DNA of 7,369 nt from Nitrososphaerota archaeon (GCA_021157985.1 JAGGVM010000136.1:1-7369); one strand, 5' to 3'; counted from the first letter of the stretch, positions 1 to 6,613 are shown. Numbers and translations: made by a program. The notes: a model not told the origin generated them from the letters alone.

Positions 1-24
1 CTCGAGCGGAAGGGCTATCAGCAT
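1..24 (-). CDS. Possible 5' end of a truncated downstream gene (8 codons)
   Basis: One base after the TGA of the NUDIX gene, on the same strand, an ATG opens a frame reading MLIALPLE that runs off the window edge without a stop. The spacing would suit a translationally coupled next gene in a NUDIX-led operon. I see no convincing ribosome binding site, and eight codons are too few to name a product. It could equally be chance sequence; it is listed because the position is typical of archaeal operons. Confidence 0.25.
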
Positions 25-25
25 T

Positions 26-574
26 TCAGGTCTTAGCGGACTCTAGGAAGAGCTTGTAGTAGAGAAGCGACACTATCGTCTTCGCATCCCTTATCTCGTT
101 CCGCTTCACGGCCTCCAAGGCCTCATCCAACCCCAACTCAACGACCGAGATATCCTCGTCGACCTCCAGTTTCTGAGACCCCCTCCTCAGATTCTCAGCT
201 AAGTAGATGTAAAGCCTCTCGCTGCTGTAGCCGGGGCTCGGGTAAATCGTGAGAAGATGGGTCAGCTTTCCGGGAACGTATCCAGTTTCCTCCTCGAGCT
301 CCCTCGACGCGCACACGGCCGGGTCCTCCCCGGGCTTAAGAGTCCCCGCCGGAACCTCGAGTATCACCTCGCCGACGGGATGCCTATACTGCTTCACGAA
401 GACTATCTTTCCATCGTCTTTCACGGGGATTATCGCGGAGGCCCCTCGATGAACCACGCACTCTCTGTAGATCTTCCTACCGGATGGAAGCAGCACCTCC
501 TCTCTCTTCAGGGAGACCGCTTTACCCCGATAGATCTCCTCGCTAGAGACCACTTTCCCTATCACGGCGCCCAC
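26..574 (-). CDS. NUDIX hydrolase, ADP-ribose pyrophosphatase type
   Basis: A 182-residue protein predicted to hydrolyse ADP-ribose or a related nucleoside diphosphate sugar to AMP plus a sugar phosphate, clearing reactive ADP-ribose in the cytoplasm. It carries a complete NUDIX box at residues 77-99: G77, E83, then R91-E92-L93 and E95-E96 with G98, the metal-binding and catalytic signature. A proline (P114) sits 15 residues after the box, the marker that separates ADP-ribose pyrophosphatases from other NUDIX groups. The N-terminal part, with KQYRHPVGE at 61-69 just before the box, is also typical of this subfamily, and the length is normal. The start is GTG: an in-frame TGA lies two codons upstream, and GAGG lies 4 bp before the GTG. 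It is divergent from the dipeptidase gene and shares its promoter region. Family assignment is firm; the exact substrate is inferred. Confidence 0.9.
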   Translation of the reverse strand: MGAVIGKVVSSEEIYRGKAVSLKREEVLLPSGRKIYRECVVHRGASAIIPVKDDGKIVFVKQYRHPVGEVILEVPAGTLKPGEDPAVCASRELEEETGYVPGKLTHLLTIYPSPGYSSERLYIYLAENLRRGSQKLEVDEDISVVELGLDEALEAVKRNEIRDAKTIVSLLYYKLFLESAKT

Positions 575-631
575 GCCGCCTCAGCAAGCGGCAACCAAGC
601 TATTGAGCATTTCCAACGGGCTGTTTTTCCA

Positions 632-641
632 CTTATATATC
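632..641. promoter_or_regulatory. Shared TATA-like box for divergent NUDIX and dipeptidase genes
   Basis: The sequence CTTATATATC lies in the short gap between two divergent genes and reads as a TATA box on both strands. Rightward, its centre is about 25 bp before the dipeptidase ATG, so transcription would begin at or near the start codon (leaderless mRNA). Leftward, the expected start leaves a leader of roughly 35 nt carrying a GAGG ribosome binding site for the NUDIX gene. No clear purine-rich BRE is seen on either side, so strength and direction are uncertain. Confidence 0.55.
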
Positions 642-661
642 TCGAAAAGCCAGGGCCAGGC

Positions 662-1714
662 ATGAAGTCTCCCCCGATAATAGACCTCCACGAAGACCTC
701 TCATATTATTACGTGAGCGGGGCGAGCGGCCTGAGCTTCGGATTAGATGAGCTTGGAAAAGACCTGCCTGGAAGACATGGAGATATACCGAAGTTCAGGA
801 AGGCGAACGTGAAGATAGTGGTGTCGTCGGTCTTCTGCCTCCTCCCCACGATATCCCCGAGGATAAAGGAGAAGCTCAGCGGGGGATACGGCTTCAAGCT
901 CAGGGCCTGGACCCCTAAAGCGGCTCCCCTGACATCCCTCGAACATGTCAAGGTCTACTATCAGCTCGTCAAGTCCTATCCAAACGACCTGATGCTCGTT
1001 CTCACGAGGAGAGACGTGGAGGAAGCAGTGAAGGGGGATAGAATAGGGCTGCTGCTGTCGATGGAGGGAGCGCACATGCTCGAAGACCCCTACGACCTCG
1101 AGCTATACTACAACCTCGGAATCCGAAGCATTCAGCTCACTTGGAACTTCGACACGAGATACGCCGCCTCATGCTTCTCAGCGAAAGACTACGGATTAAC
1201 CGGGGAGGGAGAAGAACTAATCAGGGAAGCAAATAGATTGGGCGTTATAGTGGACTTAGTCCACGCGAGCAAGCAGACGCATCTCGACGCCGCAGACGCA
1301 TCAAAGCTCCCAATAATAAACAGCCACGGAAACGCTAGAAAGATCCACAACACGCCCAGAAACCTGGACGACGAGATGTACGAGGCGATAAAGAGAACCG
1401 GTGGAGTAGCTGGCTTCATGTGCGCGCTGATGGGAGGTGAACGCGACGTAGAGGCATGCGCCGACAACATAATGTACGTATACGAGAACTTCGGCCCCGA
1501 CCTAATCGCCATCGGAACGGACTACTTCGGACTGGTAGACACCGAACCTCCAAGGGGACTAGAAGACATAACGAAGATCGGAAACCTCTTCAACCTCCTC
1601 CTCGACAAAGGAATGAAAGAAGAAGACATCGAAAAACTAGCATACAAAAACGCCCTCAGAGTCATCCTAGAACACGCCGAAAAATGGAGAAACCACACCC
1701 TAGAAAACGATTAA
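662..1714 (+). CDS. Membrane dipeptidase family zinc peptidase (family M19)
   Basis: A 350-residue metallo-dipeptidase of the M19 renal-dipeptidase family, which folds as a TIM barrel with two zinc ions and cleaves dipeptides, often including those with a D-residue at the C-terminal position. The ligands can be matched in order: D8-L9-H10-E11-D12 (His10 and Asp12 as first zinc ligands), E135 in SMEGAHML (bridging Glu), H201 in LVHAS, H222 in INSHGNAR, R233 (substrate carboxylate) and D287 in IGTDYFG (catalytic Asp). I see no signal peptide or membrane anchor, so the archaeal enzyme is probably cytoplasmic despite the family name. The ATG at 662 was chosen because the zinc motif begins seven residues later and a TATA-like box sits at leaderless distance; the open frame continues upstream only because it lies opposite the NUDIX gene. 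It ends 9 bp from the 3' end of the convergent tRNA-Arg. Its 3' half is strikingly rich in A and C on the coding strand. True substrate unknown. Confidence 0.9.
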   Translation: MKSPPIIDLHEDLSYYYVSGASGLSFGLDELGKDLPGRHGDIPKFRKANVKIVVSSVFCLLPTISPRIKEKLSGGYGFKLRAWTPKAAPLTSLEHVKVYYQLVKSYPNDLMLVLTRRDVEEAVKGDRIGLLLSMEGAHMLEDPYDLELYYNLGIRSIQLTWNFDTRYAASCFSAKDYGLTGEGEELIREANRLGVIVDLVHASKQTHLDAADASKLPIINSHGNARKIHNTPRNLDDEMYEAIKRTGGVAGFMCALMGGERDVEACADNIMYVYENFGPDLIAIGTDYFGLVDTEPPRGLEDITKIGNLFNLLLDKGMKEEDIEKLAYKNALRVILEHAEKWRNHTLEND

Positions 1715-1717
1715 AAA
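1713..1717 (-). terminator. Oligo-T terminator of tRNA-Arg(TCT)
   Basis: On the minus strand five consecutive T residues occur 7-11 nt after the last base of the tRNA. Archaeal RNA polymerase commonly stops at such tracts. The run overlaps the TAA stop codon of the convergent dipeptidase gene, so the two genes share these bases. There is no hairpin, and only one short tract is present. Confidence 0.4.
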
Positions 1718-1723
1718 CAGATA

Positions 1724-1815
1724 CGGGCCCGCGGGGATTCGAACCCCGGACCCCCGGCTCTCCCCCGAACAACAGATAGAAGGCCGGTGCTCTATCCATG
1801 CTGAGCTACGGGCCC
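1724..1815 (-). tRNA. tRNA-Arg(TCT) with a 17-nt archaeal intron
   Basis: A complete cloverleaf can be folded on the minus strand. It has a 7-bp acceptor (GGGCCCG/CGGGCCC), a D arm GCTC/GAGC, an anticodon stem CCGGC/GCCGG, a 5-nt variable loop, a T arm CGGGG/CCCCG with loop TTCGAAT, and discriminator G; no CCA is encoded. Removing the intron at 1760-1776 leaves a 75-nt tRNA with anticodon loop CTTCTAA and anticodon TCT (plus-strand 1778-1780), which reads AGA and, with modification, AGG arginine codons. It is transcribed away from the Dph6 gene. Its acceptor stem and the AGCATGGATA D-loop are identical to those of the tRNA-Arg(CCG) at the other side of the window. Without allowing for the intron the gene is easy to miss. 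Confidence 0.95.
1760..1776 (-). other. 17-nt tRNA intron at position 37/38 with bulge-helix-bulge fold
   Basis: The intron interrupts the anticodon loop after position 37, the commonest archaeal intron site. Loop bases C32-U33-U34-C35 can pair with intron bases 12-15 (GGGG) as a 4-bp helix containing two G-U pairs. This leaves two opposed 3-nt bulges, U36-A37|U and A-G|A38, each cut between its second and third base. That is the substrate expected for the archaeal tRNA splicing endonuclease. The outer intron hairpin is poor, with only one pair before a U-C mismatch, so the motif is a relaxed form and the boundaries are inferred from loop size. Confidence 0.8.
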
Positions 1816-1867
1816 TGCACGTTGCTCTAACTTTTTGTTTCTATTTTAGCGTTTAGTTTTTCAGCTG
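1816..1867. promoter_or_regulatory. Promoter region between divergent tRNA-Arg(TCT) and Dph6-like gene
   Basis: This AT-rich gap contains, on the minus strand, CTAAAATAG (1841-1849), centred about 30 bp upstream of the tRNA 5' end, which fits an archaeal TATA box giving a leader of a few nucleotides. Read on the plus strand the same segment (TTCTATTTTAG) is about 26 bp before 1870, so it could also serve the Dph6-like gene. The plus-strand T-runs here (1832-1836, 1856-1861) could stop transcripts arriving from the dipeptidase gene. None of these roles is more than positional inference. Confidence 0.45.
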
Positions 1868-1888
1868 GTGTGGGGTGAATTCTCGGGA

Positions 1889-2551
1889 ATGCGGGTGGGG
1901 GTGCTTTACTCGGGTGGTAAGGATTCTAATCTGGCCTTGCTTGAGGCTTCGAGGTATTTTGAGGTTTCGTGTTTGATTAATGTTTATCCTGAGAGCTCTG
2001 AGAGCGCTCTCTTCCATTATCCGGCTTCTGAGCTGGTCGATCTCCAGGCTGAGGCCTTGGATCTTCCCTTGATAAGGGTGGAATCCGGGGACGAGGAGGA
2101 GGATCAGGTTGAGGCTTTGCGAAGGGCGTTGGAGATCGCTGGGGAGGAGTTCGGGATCAGGGGTGTCGTGACCGGGGCGGTTAAGTCGGTTTATCAGGCA
2201 ACGCGTTTTCAGAGGGTATGCGATGAGCTGGGGTTGTGGTGCTTTAACCCCCTCTGGTTGATGGATGAGGTGAAGCTCGTTGAGAGGATATTGGGCTACG
2301 GGTTTAAGGCGTTGGTCACGAGGCTCGCCGTGTATCCGTTTGAGGAGAGGTTTCTGGGGAGACTCGTTGACCGGGAGTTCATCGAGTACTTGAGGAAAGT
2401 CGGGGCGAACGTTTCCGGCGAGGGCGGGGAATACGAGACCCTCGTCACCTGGATGCCCATGTTCAAGAGGGAGTTGAAGATTTTGAAGTACTCGAAGATC
2501 GTTGGAGAGAGTGAGGGAGAGATCGTCGTGGAGAGGGCTGAATTGGCTTGA
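1889..2551 (+). CDS. dph6: Dph6-like ATP pyrophosphatase, probable diphthine--ammonia ligase
   Basis: A 220-residue member of the DUF71/Diphthami_syn_2 group of PP-loop ATPases. The characterised eukaryotic member, Dph6, uses ATP and ammonium to amidate diphthine on elongation factor 2, the last step of diphthamide synthesis; the archaeal protein is expected to act on aEF2 in the cytoplasm. Visible signatures are the PP-loop SGGKDS at residues 8-13, the central GAVKSVYQATR at 96-106, which matches the family pattern, and the diagnostic GEGGEYET at 177-184. The ATG at 1889 is preferred over an in-frame GTG at 1868 because GGTGA (1874-1878) lies 10 bp before it and the PP-loop then starts at the usual distance from the N-terminus. 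Its TGA overlaps the TTG start of the next gene by 4 bp. The coding strand is strongly G+T-rich, unlike the A+C-rich dipeptidase just upstream. The biochemical role is inferred from family. Confidence 0.85.
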   Translation: MRVGVLYSGGKDSNLALLEASRYFEVSCLINVYPESSESALFHYPASELVDLQAEALDLPLIRVESGDEEEDQVEALRRALEIAGEEFGIRGVVTGAVKSVYQATRFQRVCDELGLWCFNPLWLMDEVKLVERILGYGFKALVTRLAVYPFEERFLGRLVDREFIEYLRKVGANVSGEGGEYETLVTWMPMFKRELKILKYSKIVGESEGEIVVERAELA

Positions 2552-3072
2552 GGAAGGTTTTGATAATTTCGACTTGTAAGCACCGGTTATCCGATGAGGA
2601 GTTCGTGAGGCCTCTCAGGGAGATCGCGGAGAGCCTCGGATATCTCGTCGAGGTGAGGAAGTTTACGGAGAAGGTTTCGCCGGATAGCGGGAAGGTGATC
2701 ATCAGCGGGACCGCGTTAAAGGACGTGGATTATCTGGGCAAGGTGGAGAACTTCGAGTGGGTGAGGGCATATGAGGAAGGGGTTTTGGGGATATGCGCGG
2801 GAGCCCATATAATCTCCCTCGTCTTCGGATGCGGGTTGAGGAAGGGAAAGATAATCGGAGCGCGGGAAGTCGACTTCAAGGGCGTGAAGAGGAGGGCGTA
2901 TTTCTTGACGAGCATGATCCCAGTGCTGCGTGAAGGATTCGAGGTCTTGGGATCCGTGGGCGATGTACCCGCGTATTTCAAGGTTAGGGGGAGGAATGTT
3001 TACGCCGCTCTCTTCTATCCGGAGGTCCTCAACAGGGATCTGATAATCGATTTTCTCGAGGAAGATTACTAG
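2548..3072 (+). CDS. Class I glutamine amidotransferase-like protein lacking the catalytic His
   Basis: A 174-residue single-domain protein resembling class I (triad) glutamine amidotransferases. It shows a beta strand followed by an oxyanion-type turn (VIISGTA, 50-56), the nucleophile elbow GICAGAH with Cys83, and near the C-terminus ALFYPEV (154-160) where active enzymes have FHPE. The Glu (E159) is kept but the histidine is Tyr157, and the residues after the elbow (AGAH rather than LGHQ) differ from those that bind glutamine in GuaA-type enzymes. It may therefore be a non-glutaminase, a regulatory partner, or an enzyme with an altered triad. The start is TTG at 2548, overlapping the stop of the Dph6-like gene, with GAGAGG (2531-2536) upstream. 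Translational coupling suggests a shared function, possibly ammonia handling for diphthine amidation (inference). Its TAG shares the CTAG at 3069-3072 with the stop of the convergent DUF434 gene. Fold assignment is fairly secure; function unknown. Confidence 0.75.
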   Translation: MRKVLIISTCKHRLSDEEFVRPLREIAESLGYLVEVRKFTEKVSPDSGKVIISGTALKDVDYLGKVENFEWVRAYEEGVLGICAGAHIISLVFGCGLRKGKIIGAREVDFKGVKRRAYFLTSMIPVLREGFEVLGSVGDVPAYFKVRGRNVYAALFYPEVLNRDLIIDFLEEDY

Positions 3073-3725
3073 GCCAGAGAGATTATCTTCGATTCGTCTA
3101 ATGCGTCGAGGTATCTGGCCAGGTCTATGAAGCGCTTGCACTTCAAGAGGATCGTTGAATCGCTTGAGGCCACGAGCTTACCCGACTTTATCAGGGCTGA
3201 ATCAACGGATTTGGTTGTGCGGGCCTCTCCGGGAACTTTTTCCGCTTCGAGGATCTTCCTCGCTAATGCCGCTATCTCCCCGCTCCTACTTATCTGGCTC
3301 TCGAAGAGAAAGACCACGTAACCCGTTTCGGCCTTTCTGAGAAGACTTGTTATTTCTTCGAGGGCTTTCCCGGTTAAATCGCTCAGCCGGTATTTTGAGT
3401 GGATCTCGGAGAAGTCTCTCAGAACCCCGTCGTCGCAGAGCACGAGCACCTCTCCGCGTAGAACCGTTTCAATCGTGTTTAATACGTTGAACCCGTCTAT
3501 CCACAGCTCTTCTCCCTTAAGGTCTTCTAGGGAGGCCATCTTGGACCTGATCACAGATGCCTCGTCGTCCGATAGGACGGATCTGAAGAGGATCGATCTC
3601 TCAGCGCGGTTCAGCTGATACTTGTCTCCGACGAGCTTTAGGGCGGAGGACTTCCTATAACCCCTGTTTAGGAGGTATTTCAGGTCGAGGCGGGCTTCCC
3701 TGAGAACCTTGATCCTGGCCTCCAT
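3069..3725 (-). CDS. DUF434/DUF5616 protein, possible PIN/NYN-like nuclease
   Basis: A 218-residue archaeal protein with two conserved parts. The N-terminal DUF434 segment covers roughly residues 8-55 and includes DLKYLLNRGYRKSSALK, a positively charged, probably RNA-binding helical motif. The DUF5616 part covers about residues 70-210. Family function is not established. The second part has features of the PIN/NYN nuclease fold: LWIDGFNVL at 74-82 with D77 and N80, CDDGVLRD at 97-104, a conserved SRSGE (146-150), VDSALI (174-179) with D175, and VASSDSTIL (185-193) with D189. D77, D175 and D189 could form a metal site; this is inference from pattern. The ATG lies 5 bp after the leucyl-tRNA synthetase stop with no obvious ribosome binding site, so it is probably co-transcribed and coupled with that gene. 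The open frame continues upstream inside the synthetase gene only as a shadow. Its TAG overlaps the stop of the convergent amidotransferase-like gene. Confidence 0.85.
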   Translation of the reverse strand: MEARIKVLREARLDLKYLLNRGYRKSSALKLVGDKYQLNRAERSILFRSVLSDDEASVIRSKMASLEDLKGEELWIDGFNVLNTIETVLRGEVLVLCDDGVLRDFSEIHSKYRLSDLTGKALEEITSLLRKAETGYVVFLFESQISRSGEIAALARKILEAEKVPGEARTTKSVDSALIKSGKLVASSDSTILLKCKRFIDLARYLDALDESKIISLA

Positions 3726-3730
3726 GGCGC

Positions 3731-6613
3731 TTACTCTACGTATATTCCGGGTCTCAGCGGGAGAGCCGATGAGGCCTTGTTCCGGGGATCGTAGATGCCT
3801 TCCTGGCCTTCGACATATATCTCGACCGACGCCTTCAATTCTCTTTCGAGGAACTGCTCCGCCTCCTTGTAGAAGTTTAGCTCGTTTTCGGCGACCTCTA
3901 GTATTGTCTCGTCTCCGTATCTGGATGTGAAGGAGGTGAGGGTGTCGAGGGTGAGCTTCGCCAGGTTCGGGGCGGTCTTCGGATCCGCGATCTTCTCGGA
4001 GATCATCCAGCGTATTAGGTCGCCTATGGGCTTCTTTTGCTGGGATCTCATCAGGGAGAGTGCTTTCTCCAAGATCTTTTTCTTCTCGGGTTTCGCGGCG
4101 TAGATCGCTATCTTGCTCGGCTGCTTTCCATATACTTCGATTATGCTTCTGATGTCTTCCATTATCCTTGTGAGGAGCTCTTCCTCGAGCTCTCTCCGCT
4201 CGTTGACGAGGTTGTCCTGTTTCTCCGGCCACTTTTCGGTTGAGACGAATCCTGAGTTTCCGAGAACGCTCCAGCACTCTTCAGCCGTGAAGGGGATGAA
4301 TGGCGCGAGGAGCTTGACCCAGTTCTCCGCGAACTCCCTGGCCCCTTTCCCTATTTTTCCGCCTGTTCTCCGGATGTACCATTTCCAATCGTTGTATAGT
4401 CCGTATAGTGCTTCGGCGAAGGCGGTCCGGGTCTTAAGCTTCTCCATCGCGGAGGTTATCTTATCTACGCGTCTCTGCAGCGATGAGAGGAGCCAGGCGT
4501 CCATCTCGCTGGATTCTGAGGGGTTGGAGGAGTCCACGTCCCTGCATATGTTCAGCAGCGTGTTCAGCATGTTCCTGAGCTCTCTGGCGTTTTTGTCCCT
4601 CCAGTCGGGGTCTTCCAGGTCTTCCGCGGCGAGGAGGAGGGTCGCTCTGGTGGCGTCGGCTCCGTAGACTTGGATCGCCTTCTTCAGGGGTATGAAGTTT
4701 CCCTTGCTCTTCGACATCTTCTCTCCTTCGATCTTCACCATCCCGTTTACTCCTATTCCGCGGGGCCAGTGCCTGGGCTCGAAGATTGCGACGTGGTGGA
4801 ATATGTAGAAGGTTAAGTGGTTTGGGACGAGTTCTTTCGCCGAGATCCTCATGTCGACGGGGTACCAGTAGAAGAACTCCTCCCTCATCTGCTTCAGGGT
4901 TTCCTCGCTTAACCCGGTTTGAGCCGCTATCTCCGATGGATTCCCTTTTCCGAGGTAGATGTAGTTTAGGACGGGGATCGTGAGCTGCTCGGGCTTGACG
5001 TATCCGAGGTTGAGGTACTTGCTTATCGTGTATAGGGCGGGGTAGATCGTTGAGTCGCTTAGGGTTTCGACTATCCAGTTCGGATCCCATGGGAGCTTTG
5101 TTCCGAGGCCTGTTTTCCTCGCGCATGCCCAGTCTTTGAGCCAGTCGACGACGTTTAGGAACCATTGCCTCGCTTCCTCGGGGTAGATGTTCATCCGATT
5201 TATGTGGTCCTTGACCTTCTGCTTCCACTCGGGATCCGAGTACCTCAGGAACCATTGGTCTTCAACTATCTTCACTATCGTCTCGGTTCCGCATCTGCAT
5301 ACCACTTTCTCGGGGAGATCCCACATCACTCCTCCCCAGCCTATTTCTATGAGCTTTTCTTTGACGAGGTCTCGGGCTTCGGCGACGGATTTGCCGGCGT
5401 ATTCTCCGCAGTTCTCCTTCAAGACCCCTTCGTGGAATTCCTTCGAGTATACTCTTTTGGTGGCTTCGTCGAGCCTCGGATCGGTGTCGGTTTTCACGCC
5501 GAGCCTCTCCACTTCTTCGACCGCGGGGAACTCTCCGTAGTCGGGGACCTTGATTATCGAGATCGGCTCGATCTGCTTTACGATTTCTTCTATTCCGTAT
5601 TTCCTGAGCCTTTCGGGGTTGTTTTTGAGAGCGATTACTCCGGCGTAGTCGTAGGGGGCGTGGGCTGGGACGCTGTAGACGACTCCTGTCCCGAAGTTTG
5701 GGTCGACGAGGTCGGCTGGGAGGATTGGGACCTTCTTGCCGGTTATCGGGGTTTCGGCGAGTTTTCCTATGAGCTCTTCCGCGGGTATTTTCTTCAGTTC
5801 TTTTACTTCGCTGAGCTGGTGTTTTAGCTTGAAGGCCGCGCGCTGGGATACGATGAGCTTCCTACTATCCGCTTCGATGAGGACGTATTCGTGGTTTGGG
5901 TTTATCCAGATGTTGGTTACTCCGAAGATCGTTTCGGGTCTAAGGGTCGCGGCGGCGAGGTAAGCGTCTTCGAGCTTGAAGTAGACGAGGGTGTATTCCT
6001 CGGGTGAGACTCCTTCTCCTACGAGCCTGTCGTGGTCTCCGGTTGGGCTTTGGCATCTCGGGCACCAGACGACCGGGTGCCTTCCCTTGGTTATGTATCC
6101 CTTGTCTCTGAGGGTTGTGTATTGCCAGCGGATGAAGTTGCTGTAGTATGGGTGGAGGTCAGTTGTGTAGAACTCGCGTCTCCAGTCTATTGAGAGGCCC
6201 ATGGCCTTTACGGTTACCCGGTTCTCCTCCATGTAGTATTTGGTCACGAAGGATGGGTCGGTGAACTTGTCCAAGATCTCCTCGGGTATACCGTCTATCT
6301 CGACGAGCATCCGCCTAATGGACTCGTCTCCGCGCTTAAGCCGCTCACAGGTCCCGGCCACGGCCTCCCCGGTCCAGTGCCACGCCCAAGGAAAAAGGAC
6401 GTTGTAGCCTTGCATCCGCTTGAACCTTGCGTATGCGTCTCCCCGGGTGTAGGTGAAGCCGTGGCCTATGTGGAGGGGGCCGTTCTGATAAGAGTATGGG
6501 ACGCAGATGAAGATCTTGGGGACGCCGGGCCTGGGATCTGCCTCGAATAGCCTGGCCTCCGCCCAGCGCTTAACCCACTTCTCCTCATAAGGTATAGCGG
6601 ATTTAAGCTCCAT
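3731..6613 (-). CDS. leuS: Leucyl-tRNA synthetase, archaeal type
   Basis: A full-length 960-residue class Ia synthetase that charges tRNA-Leu with leucine using ATP in the cytoplasm. The catalytic Rossmann domain carries HIGH at 48-51 (GPLHIGH) and KMSKS at 632-636. Between them lies the CP1 editing domain, with TLRPET at 223-228 and GTGVVYSVPAHAPYD at 308-322, ending in the conserved Asp322 that positions mischarged aminoacyl groups for hydrolysis. CPRC at 184-187 and CRC at 439-441 look like zinc-knuckle parts. The anticodon-binding helical domain follows from about 665, and the archaeal C-terminal domain, from about 815, ends in RPGIYVE, the tail that in archaeal enzymes contacts the long variable arm of tRNA-Leu. 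Length and domain order are typical of archaea/eukaryotes rather than bacteria. The ATG follows a TATA-like box by about 30 bp, so the mRNA has almost no leader. The gene leads an operon with the DUF434 gene 5 bp downstream. Confidence 0.98.
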   Translation of the reverse strand: MELKSAIPYEEKWVKRWAEARLFEADPRPGVPKIFICVPYSYQNGPLHIGHGFTYTRGDAYARFKRMQGYNVLFPWAWHWTGEAVAGTCERLKRGDESIRRMLVEIDGIPEEILDKFTDPSFVTKYYMEENRVTVKAMGLSIDWRREFYTTDLHPYYSNFIRWQYTTLRDKGYITKGRHPVVWCPRCQSPTGDHDRLVGEGVSPEEYTLVYFKLEDAYLAAATLRPETIFGVTNIWINPNHEYVLIEADSRKLIVSQRAAFKLKHQLSEVKELKKIPAEELIGKLAETPITGKKVPILPADLVDPNFGTGVVYSVPAHAPYDYAGVIALKNNPERLRKYGIEEIVKQIEPISIIKVPDYGEFPAVEEVERLGVKTDTDPRLDEATKRVYSKEFHEGVLKENCGEYAGKSVAEARDLVKEKLIEIGWGGVMWDLPEKVVCRCGTETIVKIVEDQWFLRYSDPEWKQKVKDHINRMNIYPEEARQWFLNVVDWLKDWACARKTGLGTKLPWDPNWIVETLSDSTIYPALYTISKYLNLGYVKPEQLTIPVLNYIYLGKGNPSEIAAQTGLSEETLKQMREEFFYWYPVDMRISAKELVPNHLTFYIFHHVAIFEPRHWPRGIGVNGMVKIEGEKMSKSKGNFIPLKKAIQVYGADATRATLLLAAEDLEDPDWRDKNARELRNMLNTLLNICRDVDSSNPSESSEMDAWLLSSLQRRVDKITSAMEKLKTRTAFAEALYGLYNDWKWYIRRTGGKIGKGAREFAENWVKLLAPFIPFTAEECWSVLGNSGFVSTEKWPEKQDNLVNERRELEEELLTRIMEDIRSIIEVYGKQPSKIAIYAAKPEKKKILEKALSLMRSQQKKPIGDLIRWMISEKIADPKTAPNLAKLTLDTLTSFTSRYGDETILEVAENELNFYKEAEQFLERELKASVEIYVEGQEGIYDPRNKASSALPLRPGIYVE

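Noticed and set aside
257..661. Upstream extension of the dipeptidase frame by 135 codons
   Set aside because: It lies wholly opposite the NUDIX gene and the promoter gap, has no dipeptidase-like sequence, and the zinc motif starts just after the ATG at 662.
1724..1815. tRNA-Arg genes as integration sites of a genomic island
   Set aside because: No repeat of either tRNA 3' end, integrase gene or foreign cargo is seen in the window; the interior genes are housekeeping types.
2690..2710. CTGATGA on the minus strand as box C of a C/D guide RNA
   Set aside because: It lies inside the amidotransferase-like gene and no D box (CTGA) occurs at a suitable distance; another CTGATGA inside leuS near 4050 also lacks a D box.
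3726..4277. N-terminal extension of the DUF434 frame into leuS
   Set aside because: The extra sequence is low-complexity, Arg-rich and antiparallel to nothing conserved; it is the out-of-frame shadow of the leuS 3' end, and the DUF434 homology begins after the ATG at 3723-3725.
5165..5827. 220-codon open frame on the plus strand inside leuS
   Set aside because: It is opposite conserved LeuRS sequence, with aromatic- and Val/Gly-rich composition typical of an antisense shadow and no recognisable motif.
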